Counted from the stretch's first letter, positions 8,560 to 17,819 are shown. The stretch: DNA of 64,000 nt from CAYNNQ01 sp964398785 (GCA_964398785.1 CAYNNQ010000003.1:62001-126000), one strand, 5' to 3'. The notes: generated from the sequence alone by a model not told the origin. Numbers and translations: made by a program.

Positions 8560-9966
8560 CTAAAAGTCCTCCACCGCCCAACTCCAAAAAGGAGTAGTCA
8601 TTTCTCCCGGGCCGACAGGTATTTTCTTGGGTTCATCCGCGTTAACAGTGGTCAGATACAGTTTGTATCGCCCACTGCGGCTGGAAGAAAAAACTATAAA
8701 ATGTCCGGCGGGACCAAAGCTCGGTTCTTCATCATCGCCGGGACCAAAGGTAACCCGACGATCCATACCTGTGCGCAGGTCATGGACAAAAATCCTGTGC
8801 CCCTTTTTTGTCCTCCCGGAATAGGCAATAAGATTGCCCTCCGGATTTATACTCGGACTAGTATTGTATTTACCGCTGTATGTCACCCGTTTAATTTTGT
8901 CTTTTTTCCTGTTCAAAAGAAAAATATGCGGATTTCCTAAGCGACTGGAGACAAAAGCCATTTTCTCACCGCTTTTATCAAAGCTGGGGGAAACATCAAT
9001 CCCCCAATTCTGGACCAAAAACTCGCCTATGCGCATATCCGGGGAAAGAGTGCATATGTCCGGATTGCCATGCGGATTCAAACTGGCCACAACTTTCCCG
9101 TCCGGGCGAAAGACAGGGGAGATACAGATTGTCCCCGGGATCATCCGGGTTTCTATCTCTCCGTTTTCCCGATTCCAAACCCCCATCTTGTGCCTCTTCT
9201 TTCCCAGATAGGAAAAAACCAGTCTTTTCCCGTCTCCGGAAATGGCCGGACTGGTGGACACCCCCTCAAAGTCTGTCACCTGACGCACATCTTCGCCCAG
9301 AACCGATGTCAGGCAAATATTCTTGCTCTTTCCGCTATGTTTGCGGACAAAAGCTATCCTGGTCCGATAAAAGCTCCCATCTCCGGTAAGTTCCCGCAAT
9401 AGATCGGCGCTGAATTTTCGGGCCGCGAGAGGTATTTGCCCCTTGTTGCGGAGGGTATATCCCTTACCCACAATCATTTTCCCGGAAAAGACATTATAGG
9501 CCCGTATTTCCACAGCCGCCAGGGCATTCTTTTTTTCCCTGGCCAGACTGGTCAGGAGGATATCCGCCTCGGACAACCCCAAGCGCCGGAAATCGATATC
9601 GCGGGCCTGAACTCCGGATACAGGGCCTTTTCCCACCAACTGAGTCCCGTTAACCTGATTGAGGAAAGGAAGAAGAGAAAGGTCCTTTTTTACATATTTC
9701 CGGACTATTTGTCCCACTTTCTCCCAAGTCCCATTATTGTGAACCTGAAGAGGGGCAATGTACAAATTGGCTTTGGATTGCCCTGGCCCATAAATATCGA
9801 TTTGCAGTGCATCGGAAGCGGCCCGGGTAGTCTTCGCTCCGGAGAGTGCCAGGAAAAAAAAGACCGCAAAAAGAATGCCCGGAATAATCCCCGGACAACT
9901 TAGTTTCTCGGATTTCTCTCCCATTTTCTCTTTCGACTGGGGTCTACGTCTGTTCTTTGGGGGCAT
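8560..9966 (-). CDS. tolB: TolB, periplasmic beta-propeller of the Tol-Pal system
   Basis: About 468 residues. A hydrophobic export signal lies at about residues 20-40 (PGILFAVFFFLALSG). An N-terminal TolB domain follows, then PD40/WD40-like repeats from about residue 210 with recurring motifs such as SPAISGDGKRLVFSY and PSFDKSGEKMAFVSS. It binds Pal and the TolA-like protein in the periplasm. The ATG at 9966 is preferred for its codon. An in-frame TTG at 9981 would overlap the upstream stop by translational coupling and is also plausible; neither has a strong ribosome binding site. Confidence 0.92.
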   Translation of the reverse strand: MPPKNRRRPQSKEKMGEKSEKLSCPGIIPGILFAVFFFLALSGAKTTRAASDALQIDIYGPGQSKANLYIAPLQVHNNGTWEKVGQIVRKYVKKDLSLLPFLNQVNGTQLVGKGPVSGVQARDIDFRRLGLSEADILLTSLAREKKNALAAVEIRAYNVFSGKMIVGKGYTLRNKGQIPLAARKFSADLLRELTGDGSFYRTRIAFVRKHSGKSKNICLTSVLGEDVRQVTDFEGVSTSPAISGDGKRLVFSYLGKKRHKMGVWNRENGEIETRMIPGTICISPVFRPDGKVVASLNPHGNPDICTLSPDMRIGEFLVQNWGIDVSPSFDKSGEKMAFVSSRLGNPHIFLLNRKKDKIKRVTYSGKYNTSPSINPEGNLIAYSGRTKKGHRIFVHDLRTGMDRRVTFGPGDDEEPSFGPAGHFIVFSSSRSGRYKLYLTTVNADEPKKIPVGPGEMTTPFWSWAVEDF

Positions 9967-9977
9967 AGTAAATATTT

Positions 9978-10802
9978 TCAATTATTTTCCCGCAGGTTGA
10001 AGTTGACAATGATCTTTTTCATTCCCTTCCGCGGAGGAGAAGGCAACTTTCCGGTCTCCTGAACCGCCCGGAGCACGGAGTTGTCGAATCCTTTTTCCCC
10101 GGAGGAATCCACGATCTCCCAGTCCAGGATCTCGCCCTCCTTATTCAGCTCGATCCGTACCCGCGCCTCCAGGCCTTTATCCAGGCCGACAGCTGGATAA
10201 CGCCAATTGTCCTTTATCTTCCTGCCCACTAAACTCACATACACCGCCAAGGGGTCGGCACCCCTCGCCCCCCTGGAATCCGTACCTTTTGTTCTGGAAG
10301 CCACTTCCGCCTTGACACCGGCCAATGCCCGGGCAAGTGTCTTTTCCCTCTCCTCCCCGAGATCCCTGCGAATGGACTCCCGAACGGAACTGAGGGCCGT
10401 CCGGCGGATCTCGTCCTCGCTTTTTTCTGGTTCTTCGCGCTTTTCTTCCTTGGAGGAGTCTTTTTCCTTTTTTTTTGCCTTTTTCTCTTTTTTAGGACTT
10501 ATCTCCCGGGGAGGACTTTCTTCTACAGATTTTTGCGGGGAGGACGGCGGGGAAGGCTCTTTTTTCTCTTGGATCTTCTTGTCGCCCGCGGATTTTGAAG
10601 ATACCTTTTTTTCCTTTGCCCCTTTTGCCTTTTGCTCACCTTTTTTTTCGGGTGTTTTGGCCACACTTACCAAATCCACCTTGTAAGCCTCAGGACGCAT
10701 CTCTATATGCATGCTTTCACCGGAGTACCATCCCCCGAAAAAAAAGAAATAAAGGGCCAGAACATGAATTAATACCGACCCCAGGCACGCCAAATAGCGC
10801 AT
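9978..10802 (-). CDS. tolA: TolA/TonB-like energy-transducing protein
   Basis: A 274-residue protein with a single N-terminal transmembrane helix (residues 5-25). A long Lys/Glu/Ser/Pro-rich periplasmic linker covers about 50-150, and a C-terminal TonB/TolA domain covers about 185-274 (KIKDNWRYPAVG, then ARVRIELNKEGEI and VNFNL). By position between tolR and tolB it fills the TolA role, linking the TolQR motor to TolB-Pal. The low-complexity linker has strongly A-rich coding. The stop overlaps the possible TTG start of tolB. Confidence 0.88.
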   Translation of the reverse strand: MRYLACLGSVLIHVLALYFFFFGGWYSGESMHIEMRPEAYKVDLVSVAKTPEKKGEQKAKGAKEKKVSSKSAGDKKIQEKKEPSPPSSPQKSVEESPPREISPKKEKKAKKKEKDSSKEEKREEPEKSEDEIRRTALSSVRESIRRDLGEEREKTLARALAGVKAEVASRTKGTDSRGARGADPLAVYVSLVGRKIKDNWRYPAVGLDKGLEARVRIELNKEGEILDWEIVDSSGEKGFDNSVLRAVQETGKLPSPPRKGMKKIIVNFNLRENN

Positions 10803-10807
10803 GAGGT

Positions 10808-11215
10808 TCAGTCACCTTCCTCTTCGGCCACCACTCCCAACCGCTTGATTCCGGCTTCCTTGACTCTGCCCATAATATCCACCACTTTGCCGTAGGGCAC
10901 TTTCCCGTCCGCTCGAAGATAAAGGAGGTTGTCCTTGTTCTGGGCCAGTTTCCGCAGGTGTCCGGACAATTTTTCCAGCTTCACCTCATACTGGTCCAAA
11001 TAGAGCGAACCATCCTCTTTTACGCTTAAAACCACATGATCGCTGTCCTCGGGCAAGGTCTGCACAGTCTCCGTCCGGGGAAGATCAACCTCCACGCCCT
11101 GCTCCATCATGGGAGCGGTCACCATGAAAATAATCAACAAGACCAACATGACATCCACAAAAGGGGTCACATTGATATCTGCCAGCAGGCCCTTGTCCAG
11201 AGGATTATAATCCAT
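10808..11215 (-). CDS. tolR: TolR/ExbD-family proton-channel subunit
   Basis: 135 residues. One transmembrane helix at about 18-38 carries the essential Asp (DVMLVLLIIFMVTAP), within the classic NVTPFVDVMLVLLI signature. A short periplasmic domain follows. With TolQ it forms the proton-motive-force motor of the Tol-Pal system. Only 2 bp separate it from tolQ and 5 bp from the tolA-like gene. Confidence 0.93.
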   Translation of the reverse strand: MDYNPLDKGLLADINVTPFVDVMLVLLIIFMVTAPMMEQGVEVDLPRTETVQTLPEDSDHVVLSVKEDGSLYLDQYEVKLEKLSGHLRKLAQNKDNLLYLRADGKVPYGKVVDIMGRVKEAGIKRLGVVAEEEGD

Positions 11216-11217
11216 GC

Positions 11218-11919
11218 CTATTTATTCTCCTTGTCCATCCAAGGCATTTCCAGGCGGGCGCGGTTGATAAACACACCCACGAATCTGTTCAGTTCGGTCC
11301 TAATGGCATTTAGTTGTCCCAAAAAGGCATTGTAGGCAATAGTCGCCGGTATAGCCACAGCCAAGCCGAAGGCCGTGGCCACCAGGGCCTCGGAGATCCC
11401 GGGAGCCACGGCGGCCAGGGCGGCACTCTCCTTCATGGCTATGGAGTGAAAGGAATTCATTATCCCCCAAACAGTGCCAAACAACCCGATGAAAGGGGCC
11501 GCATTGGCGCAGGTGGCTAAAAAGGGCAGGGCTCGGGCCAGATCCTTGAGCCTGGAATCCACCTCCCGGCCCAAAACGCGCTGCAGATTATCCTCGGCCA
11601 CCCGAAATTTGGCATTCGCCCCCAGATCACTTTTCTCCAGCCTCTGCATTTCCGCGACTCCGCTGTATCCTACAGGGTAAAGAGGGGAATTCTCGCTTTG
11701 CTTTAAAAGCTTCATCCCGTGGACCAAATCCTTGGCGTTTTCAAACATGCCCATGTGAGTGGAGGCGAAATTGCGGAAACGGATGAGGACAATCGCCTTG
11801 TATATAATAATAGCCCAGCTGGCTATGGACATGGCCAAGAGCAAGCCCATAACCATCTTTACTACCAGGGTAGCGCCGCTAACCATCTGCAAAAAACCGC
11901 TTCCGGTAAAAAAATCCAT
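11218..11919 (-). CDS. tolQ: TolQ/ExbB-family proton-channel subunit
   Basis: 233 residues with three transmembrane helices. The signature PFIGLFGTVWGIMNSF and a later helix (VATAFGLAVAIPATIAYNAF) match the MotA/TolQ/ExbB domain. It forms a pentameric channel with TolR. The start at MDFFTG was chosen because GGAG lies 6 nt upstream; a longer frame start at 11982 lacks support. First of the five Tol genes, 69 bp after the sirtuin gene. Confidence 0.92.
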   Translation of the reverse strand: MDFFTGSGFLQMVSGATLVVKMVMGLLLAMSIASWAIIIYKAIVLIRFRNFASTHMGMFENAKDLVHGMKLLKQSENSPLYPVGYSGVAEMQRLEKSDLGANAKFRVAEDNLQRVLGREVDSRLKDLARALPFLATCANAAPFIGLFGTVWGIMNSFHSIAMKESAALAAVAPGISEALVATAFGLAVAIPATIAYNAFLGQLNAIRTELNRFVGVFINRARLEMPWMDKENK

Positions 11920-11988
11920 ACTTTCTCCATGTTTACAATTAACGGTTCCCCCGGATAAATCCCGGAGGCAAGGAGAGAACAAGCACGT

Positions 11989-12747
11989 TTATCCCAAAAC
12001 TTTACTTGCTATCCGCGAAAGGGCCTCCTCGGCCGGAGCCATTACCTGTACATCGGAAACATTTTGATAATAGCTGGGGGAGAGGTTGACTTCAATGATT
12101 TTGCCTCCCCGTGCACGTACCATATGGGGAACAGTGTTGGCCGGTGCCACCTCTCCGGAAGTACCTACTACCACTGCCAAATCAGCCTCCTCGGCCAGTT
12201 CCTGTGTCCGGACGAGGGCCTTCCTCGGAATCTGTTCCCCGAAAAAGACTACATCCGGACGAACAATGGCCCCACATTCGGAACACATCCAGGGGGTTTC
12301 CTTGGCCGCGACCTCTTCCAGACTGGAAACCGGATATTGGCAATTACATCCGTGGCAAAAGAAACGATTGCATCCCCCGTGGAATTCAATAACTTCCGAA
12401 CTCCCAGCTGCTTGATGCAGCCCGTCTATATTCTGAGTAATTACTGCCTTGAGCCGACCCTCTTTCTCCAAATCAGCCAGGGCGATATGTGCGGAGTTGG
12501 CCTCCACCCGGGAAAACATGCCCACTGCTTCCAGCATAAACTCCCATACACCCCGGGGATTGTTTTCCAGAGCCCATTGGGAACAAACTTCCTGCGGATC
12601 GAATTTAGACCACAACCCTCCAGGACTGCGGAAATCGGGTATCCCGCTGGGTACGGAAATCCCCGCTCCACTCAGGGCTATGGCGCACCTGCTCTGTTCC
12701 CAGATGCGTGCAGCCTCGTCGCATTTCCTTTCAATCTCTGCATCCAT
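11989..12747 (-). CDS. Sir2-family NAD-dependent protein deacylase
   Basis: A 252-residue sirtuin removing acyl groups from lysine at the cost of NAD. Motifs: GAGIS (27-31), IPDFRS, TQNIDGLH (104-111), catalytic His123 and zinc Cys pairs at 131/134 and 155/158. An additional Cys136 sits in the first pair. The Y/R pair that marks strict desuccinylases is not obvious, so acyl preference is open. The start at 12747 follows AAAGGAGG. It lies between a PHP-domain gene and tolQ in a tight same-strand string. Confidence 0.92.
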   Translation of the reverse strand: MDAEIERKCDEAARIWEQSRCAIALSGAGISVPSGIPDFRSPGGLWSKFDPQEVCSQWALENNPRGVWEFMLEAVGMFSRVEANSAHIALADLEKEGRLKAVITQNIDGLHQAAGSSEVIEFHGGCNRFFCHGCNCQYPVSSLEEVAAKETPWMCSECGAIVRPDVVFFGEQIPRKALVRTQELAEEADLAVVVGTSGEVAPANTVPHMVRARGGKIIEVNLSPSYYQNVSDVQVMAPAEEALSRIASKVLG

Positions 12748-12763
12748 ATGCGGCTTCCTCCTT

Positions 12764-13417
12764 TCAAGGCCCAATACGCTCCCGGATAAGGGCCCGGGCG
12801 TTTTCATCGCAGTGCTTGACTTCCTCTTTGCTCATACCGGCCCCCATAGCCACCTTGCGGCGCATTTCCACGGACAATAGATCCTCGGGGGAATGGGCAT
12901 CGTTATTTATCACCAGTTCCGCTCCTGCCTTACGTACCATGTTCAGGACATGACCGTTTGTAAGGCAATGCCCCTTGCGAGTGGTAATCTCCAAAAAGAC
13001 ATTCTTTTCCGCAGCCAGATTGGATTCCTCTTCGGTAATCAATCCCGGATGAGCCAACACATCAACTCCGGCCTCTATTGCGGCCAAATTGGTGCCGGCC
13101 TCCACAGGTTCAACCAGGGTTTCCCCGTGAACCACCACGATCTGTGCTCCGAGATCCCGGGCACGGATAATGGATTCCGGAATGAGCGCGGGAGGTATAT
13201 GGGTAAGCTCCACTCCGGCCAAAAGTTCTATCCCGGCATGCAGGGAGTATTTTCGAACCAGCCCCAAAATGGAATCCAAAATCAGCCCCATATTGGAATG
13301 ATCGGCGTGATCGGTAAAGGCCAGGCCGTTATACCCCATATATTTGGCCCTCCGGGCCAGTTCCGCCGGGATCAATTCCCCGTCGGAAAAAACAGTATGC
13401 GTGTGTAAATCTATCAT
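12764..13417 (-). CDS. PHP-domain metallophosphoesterase (histidinol-phosphatase type)
   Basis: 217 residues. The PHP metal motifs are visible: DLHTHTVFSDGE at the N-terminus, FTDHADHSNMG at about 37-47, and NNDAHSPEDL near residue 177. It is a short stand-alone PHP protein that binds two or three divalent metals and probably hydrolyses a phosphoester; substrate unknown. It starts 3 bp after the upstream bifunctional-nuclease gene and ends 16 bp before the sirtuin start. Confidence 0.88.
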   Translation of the reverse strand: MIDLHTHTVFSDGELIPAELARRAKYMGYNGLAFTDHADHSNMGLILDSILGLVRKYSLHAGIELLAGVELTHIPPALIPESIIRARDLGAQIVVVHGETLVEPVEAGTNLAAIEAGVDVLAHPGLITEEESNLAAEKNVFLEITTRKGHCLTNGHVLNMVRKAGAELVINNDAHSPEDLLSVEMRRKVAMGAGMSKEEVKHCDENARALIRERIGP

Positions 13418-13420
13418 ATC

Positions 13421-13921
13421 CTACATCTTATACTTATCGGAGTCTGGATCAAAATTTTCCAGGATTTCACTCCATTTATCCTTGTCTCCCTCCTCAAAAG
13501 CCACTTGAAAGTCCTTTTCCTCCCCCGCCTTCATCAAACGAAGCATCTCTTCATTGGCCAGGATTGGCACGCCGGCCCGCAGGGCCAATGCCACTGCATC
13601 CGAAGGACGACTGTCTATATACACTTCTCCCCCTTCCTGGAGCAAAACCAAACGCGCATAATAGGTGGAATCCTTGAGTTCGGTAATCTCCACTCTCTGC
13701 AGACCGAACTGCACCTGGCGCAAAACGTTTAAAAGCAAATCGTGGGTCATGGGACGGGGCATAACCACATCATTCAAGGGCATGGATATGGCCACTGCTT
13801 CCAATCCCCCCACCCAGATGGGCAAGACATGCTTCTCTTGTTTGTCCTTCAAGATAAGCAACGGGGTCTGGTTGTGTTCATCCAGAGCAAGTCCGGCTAC
13901 GACCATGGACACTAAGTTCAC
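13421..13921 (-). CDS. Bifunctional nuclease family protein (DUF151)
   Basis: A 166-residue BFN-domain protein. Signatures include LPIWVGGLEAVAI near residue 35, DSTYYARL at about 84 and DSRPSDAVALALRAGVPI at about 102-119. Members were described as bifunctional nucleases. The GTG start overlaps the miaB stop by one base and follows GAGAGGTGG, so it is translationally coupled to miaB, a common arrangement in this group. An internal ATG five codons later is possible. Confidence 0.9.
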   Translation of the reverse strand: MNLVSMVVAGLALDEHNQTPLLILKDKQEKHVLPIWVGGLEAVAISMPLNDVVMPRPMTHDLLLNVLRQVQFGLQRVEITELKDSTYYARLVLLQEGGEVYIDSRPSDAVALALRAGVPILANEEMLRLMKAGEEKDFQVAFEEGDKDKWSEILENFDPDSDKYKM

Positions 13922-15246
13922 TATACCACCTCTCCCAATAAGGAATGTTTTTTGGCCTGTGTTATGTTTACCTCAACTTCTTCTCCGGTCAAGTCCGACT
14001 CGCTTTGAACCGGGATATTGACTACACGGTTCCCGCGGTCCCTACCCCGCCATTGAACGAGGCCTTGCCCGGATTTTTCACTCCTTTTCTCCACCAGTAC
14101 GCTCTCCCTCGAGCCTACACGGGAGTGCAAAGCGGCCCGGGAGAATTCCTCCTGGAAGGACTGCAGACGGTTTAAACGCTCGGCCTTGACCGACTCTTCC
14201 ACCTTGGGCTCCATTTTCCGTGCCCGGACTCCCGGCCTGTCGCAGTACTTAAAGGAAAAACTGCTTTCAAAACCAACCCGCCGGACCAGTTCCAGGGTGT
14301 CTTGAAAATCTTTTTCCCTTTCTCCAGGGAAACCCACGATCAGGTCCGTAGTCAAAGCGATATCCGGACATACCTCCCGGAGAGCATCAACTATCCGCAA
14401 ATATCTCCGCACGTCGTATTTTCTGCCCATTGCCTTGAGCACCCGGTCCGACCCGGACTGCACAGGCAAATGCAAGTGGGGACATAAAGGCTGTAGATCG
14501 CCGAAAGCCTGTATTACCTCGGACGGTATGTCCTTGGGATGGGAAGTGGTAAAGCGCAAACGGTGCAACCCCGGAAGCTCTCCCACCATATACAGCAAAC
14601 TGGCAAAACTCACGCCGTCCCCGGAGCTGTCCAGGCCGTAGCTATTCACGTTTTGGCCAAGAAGGGTAATTTCCTTGACCCCCCGCTGCAAAAGAGCCCT
14701 GCATTCCTCAACCACGGCTCCGCTTTTGCGCGATCTCTGCCTGCCGCGCGTAAAGGGGACAATACAGTAGGCGCAATAATTGTCGCACCCCTGCATAATA
14801 TTTACAAAAGATTGGGCGGGCATGGTCTCCGGCAGGCTGGATTCCCGCTCCGGATATTCATCGCAAAACTCCAAGAGGCTCATGCGCAGTCCGGGTTCCC
14901 GTAGCAACCTGTCCAGGGCCTGGGGGACCATGGCCAGTCCGTCCGTTCCAAAAACCAAACGGACAAACGGAAAACGATTCAGGAAGTCCCTGCCCATCTG
15001 CTGGGCCACGCACCCCCCCACAGCGGCGAAAATCCCCGGGCGATTGCGTGTGTATTCCTGCAGACGGCCCAGAAGGCTGAATACTTTCTGTACAGGTTTT
15101 TCCCGCACGCTACAGGTATTGAGTATAAAAAAATCCGCTTCTTCCTCTGGAGCAGGGTAAAACCCTAGCTCCTGAAGACGATACTCCAGCCAATTGGAAT
15201 CACACACGTTCATTTGGCAACCAAAGGTAAATATATGATAACGCAT
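13921..15246 (-). CDS. miaB: MiaB, tRNA-2-methylthio-N6-dimethylallyladenosine synthase
   Basis: A 441-residue radical SAM methylthiotransferase that thiomethylates i6A37 of tRNA. The UPF0004 domain carries auxiliary 4Fe-4S ligands Cys10, Cys45 and Cys79. The radical SAM CxxxCxxC is Cys154, Cys158 and Cys161 (GCDNYCAYC). A TRAM domain occupies the last 65 residues. The ATG at 15246 is preferred; a TTG five codons earlier is possible. It heads the nine-gene minus-strand string ending in pal. Confidence 0.93.
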   Translation of the reverse strand: MRYHIFTFGCQMNVCDSNWLEYRLQELGFYPAPEEEADFFILNTCSVREKPVQKVFSLLGRLQEYTRNRPGIFAAVGGCVAQQMGRDFLNRFPFVRLVFGTDGLAMVPQALDRLLREPGLRMSLLEFCDEYPERESSLPETMPAQSFVNIMQGCDNYCAYCIVPFTRGRQRSRKSGAVVEECRALLQRGVKEITLLGQNVNSYGLDSSGDGVSFASLLYMVGELPGLHRLRFTTSHPKDIPSEVIQAFGDLQPLCPHLHLPVQSGSDRVLKAMGRKYDVRRYLRIVDALREVCPDIALTTDLIVGFPGEREKDFQDTLELVRRVGFESSFSFKYCDRPGVRARKMEPKVEESVKAERLNRLQSFQEEFSRAALHSRVGSRESVLVEKRSEKSGQGLVQWRGRDRGNRVVNIPVQSESDLTGEEVEVNITQAKKHSLLGEVV

Positions 15247-15324
15247 AAACGTTTTTCCCAATCAAAAAAACTTACTAGGATTTGTACGTATTAAATTGTT
15301 TTTGAAAATTGACGAATCTAGATA

Positions 15325-15508
15325 GTTCTTATGCGGAAATTCAAAAATTTCCGGGTTTAGAAATATCACGTTTCCAGTTCGGAAATGAGATTTTTTTCTG
15401 TTTAACAAGGAAATTAAATAATTATGAGCGAGCGTATCTTAATACGTGATCGAATAATTACGAAAATTGACGCCGTTAAAATGGAAAAGGGCCATTTCCG
15501 GATAGAAT
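15325..15508. repeat. Family B miniature inverted-repeat element, copy B2
   Basis: 184 bp with the same ends as the other B copies and CTAGATA duplicated at 15318-15324 and 15509-15515. Right after it, 15516-15543 looks like a second, orphan right end (ACTTCCGGATGGAGACT). It fills the spacer between the divergent miaB leader and the end of the kinase gene, and no other gene is seen in 15247-15573. Confidence 0.88.
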
Positions 15509-15573
15509 CTAGATAGTAAAAGAGTCACTTCCGGATGGAGACTCGTTTAAGACAAACGGCCGGCAGGATGCGC

Positions 15574-16158
15574 CTATCCGTCCAAAGGGAGCCATCCCTG
15601 CAAGAAGTTCATAACTTCGTCCACAGCATCCTGCAGCGATTTGTCCCCGTCATTGTCCACTCGCAGCTCAGCCCATCCACTTTCCTCAAAAGGCACATCC
15701 ACTCCGACAACCGGACCCAATCCGGGGAATTCCCGGCCCGTATTTTTTCTTTCTACAGCCTTGGCATACAAACCAGCCATGACCAACCCTTCCGAACGTT
15801 GCCCTTCCCGGGCCATAGCCGTATGCAAAGAACAACTTATATGTATTTCCGCAAATTTTTGGATAAGCTCCCGAGCCCTGTCCCGCATTGCTACCCGGGG
15901 AGCAGTCCCGTCCATCACCACTTTTTTGCCTTCCAGGACAAGATCGGCCGCCTCCCGAACAAACATCTCATAGGCGCGGGCTCTTTCTTCCGGAGTGTAT
16001 TGTAGCTCAGGGAAATAAGCCCGACGCCGCTCGTCCATCTGCAAATAATGAGGGGCCAACTCCCGTGCTTCCAGCTCTTGGAGCACGGACACGGCGACGC
16101 TGCTTTTTCCCGATCCGGGCAGTCCAACGAACCACACCGCCCATCCCTCACCGGACAA
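15574..16158 (-). CDS. APS-kinase-like P-loop kinase
   Basis: 194 residues resembling adenylylsulfate kinase (CysC). Visible: Walker A GLPGSGKSS (residues 11-19), an LQMDERRRAYFPELQY segment after the APS-binding region, and VMDGTAPRVAMRDRAR. Dissimilatory sulfate reducers use APS directly, so PAPS synthesis is not required for respiration. The P-loop has Pro in place of the usual Ser, so another phosphoryl acceptor is possible. The TTG start at 16158 follows GGAG, 4 bp after the end of the phosphotransferase gene, so the two are translationally coupled. I would call the family with confidence, the substrate not. Confidence 0.75.
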   Translation of the reverse strand: MSGEGWAVWFVGLPGSGKSSVAVSVLQELEARELAPHYLQMDERRRAYFPELQYTPEERARAYEMFVREAADLVLEGKKVVMDGTAPRVAMRDRARELIQKFAEIHISCSLHTAMAREGQRSEGLVMAGLYAKAVERKNTGREFPGLGPVVGVDVPFEESGWAELRVDNDGDKSLQDAVDEVMNFLQGWLPLDG

Positions 16159-16162
16159 TTCC

Positions 16163-17242
16163 CTACTCCATGTACCGATTTATATGTAAATAATCGAAAA
16201 CATCCTCTTCCAGGACATTCTCCATAAACCTGAACAAGCCTTCCCGTACTTCCGAGGGATGACCCGGATACCAGACAGGAGAAGCAACTACCAGGGCCCG
16301 GAATACGTAGAACGGGGCAATAACTTCCAACACTTCCTCATCCCCGGTAGTTTCCAGGTATTCTTCCCACAGGGCCTTATAAAGCCGCTCATAATCCCCG
16401 TTTAGACGCGGACTCTGATAAAGGCTGTACAAAAGATAATTGCAGGTCATGGTGCTCAGATCATCCCCGGGTTCGCCCCACTCCCCGCGACTACAATCCA
16501 AGACAGAGAAATCCTCTGTAGAGCGGACCAGGACATTCCACGGATGGAAATCGCCGTGAACCGCGCTCAGGCGATGGGCGTAATCGCGCAGTTTCCAACG
16601 CCAGTCAATCAGTTTCTTTTCCAAACGTATGCACCGCTGTCGAGGGAATTGGGCATAGGGGCTAGGATAATTGTCAATCAACCCCCATATACATTCGGAG
16701 TCCCCAATTAACTGCCGTACCCGGCGCTCATAAAGATCCCGGGCCTCCTTTTTCCTTCCATGCAAATCAGCCAGCCAGCGCCCGAAATTCCTGGCCAGTT
16801 CCTCGTCTCCAGCTCGGAATCCCTTTTTTCCGATCCTCTCCAGATCCCAAAAATAGTCATATCCTTCCACTTTTTCGTGGACGATACAAAACTCCTGTGG
16901 CTCCTTAACCGGGACCAGCTCCTTCTGTCCATCCATGTATCCCAGGGCCAAAGGGCGAACATGCCTGGGTATGCGCCTGCCCGTTTCATACTGAAACATG
17001 AGTATGGACGCCCGGTCCCAATAAAACTGGTGTCCGTACTCATCGCCGCGCATCATGGAAAGCACAGCCTGTTTTTCCTGTCCTTTTTCCGTGTAAGAGA
17101 CCTGCACCGGTTTACCATAGCCGAAATCCTTCATCCCCTGTTCATCCAGTGAACCGATTTTTCCCACGGCATATACACGGATATCTTCGGCCAGGGCCTC
17201 ACTCAAAAATTTTTGGACATTTTCCTTGCTTAATTCAAACAT
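16163..17242 (-). CDS. APH/choline-kinase-type phosphotransferase
   Basis: 359 residues. The kinase catalytic loop is VHGDFHPWNVLV (HxDxxxxN, about residues 228-239), followed by SVLDCSRGEWGEPGDDLS where a DFG-like Asp and the APH-type GxPxxDL segment appear. The N-terminal lobe is divergent. It probably phosphorylates a small hydroxylated substrate. The downstream APS-kinase-like gene is tightly coupled, suggesting successive phosphoryl-transfer steps on one molecule (inference). The start at 17242 (MFELSK) has GAGGTGAT upstream; an earlier start at 17293 lacks one. Confidence 0.8.
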   Translation of the reverse strand: MFELSKENVQKFLSEALAEDIRVYAVGKIGSLDEQGMKDFGYGKPVQVSYTEKGQEKQAVLSMMRGDEYGHQFYWDRASILMFQYETGRRIPRHVRPLALGYMDGQKELVPVKEPQEFCIVHEKVEGYDYFWDLERIGKKGFRAGDEELARNFGRWLADLHGRKKEARDLYERRVRQLIGDSECIWGLIDNYPSPYAQFPRQRCIRLEKKLIDWRWKLRDYAHRLSAVHGDFHPWNVLVRSTEDFSVLDCSRGEWGEPGDDLSTMTCNYLLYSLYQSPRLNGDYERLYKALWEEYLETTGDEEVLEVIAPFYVFRALVVASPVWYPGHPSEVREGLFRFMENVLEEDVFDYLHINRYME

Positions 17243-17664
17243 GGGAGCATCACCTCGCGGACAGCCAAAATCCCGGAGTGATGCGGTCTCCATCGACTCC
17301 CGGGACTGGAATTACCCAAAAGGAAGACCTTTTGGTCTCCTTCCGGAGCTCGAACTTCGCCCTCCCGAATAATAAGTGCCACGCGGAAGTCCCACAGTCA
17401 ACACACCCGCTAAAAAACAACACCTGTCCCCCAAAAAATCGGATTGCATGAGGGCCTGGGATGTTTACGAACAAAAAGGAAAGAGATATGCGATTCCCAG
17501 CGAAGGGCGAACAATCGATTTAAGGGGTGGATCTTGCTCTTTATCCGCGACTAATATCGAAAAATCCAAAAAACGCGCAAATAAAGCCGCCCACCTATTT
17601 TTTGCAAAACATTGAACGCCAGATATAATACATGTATCTCGGAATATAAACATATCACTATATG
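17243..17664. other. Intergenic spacer, no convincing gene
   Basis: The spacer holds a hairpin (GGAAGACC TTTT GGTCTCC at about 17321-17341) and an A/T-rich tract ending in ATACATGTAT palindromes. A plus-strand frame of up to 79 residues at 17376-17615 has no ribosome binding site and no recognisable motif, so I do not call it. The promoters of the divergent phosphotransferase and binding-protein genes must lie here or in element C1. Confidence 0.5.
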
Positions 17665-17670
17665 TATTCT

Positions 17671-17796
17671 GACCCAACTGCAAAGAGTCGAAGGCTGGAG
17701 TTAAAGGCACAGATTAGACATTGTAACTCTCTGATTTTACTTTAAACCTAAAACCTAAAACTATCTGCAAAAAGATATTTTTTTTGCAGGCGTATT
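17671..17796. repeat. Family C miniature inverted-repeat element, copy C1
   Basis: A 126-bp non-coding element running from GACCCAACTGCAAAGAG to TTTTTTTGCAGGCGTATT, with imperfect terminal inverted repeats (core CTGCAAAAA/TTTTTGCAG). TATTCT is duplicated at 17665-17670 and 17797-17802. It ends 23 bp before the binding-protein ATG, so it forms most of that gene's leader and possible promoter region. Confidence 0.85.
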
Positions 17797-17819
17797 TATT
17801 CTTTTATGAGGATTAGCCC

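Noticed and set aside
15574..16158. Assigning the kinase as CysC for sulfate assimilation
   Set aside because: The family match is fair, but the P-loop differs and the partner is an APH-type kinase, so the specific role is not supported.
17376..17615. A 79-residue plus-strand frame
   Set aside because: No ribosome binding site, no recognisable motif, and it spans a spacer that should hold two promoters; likely chance.
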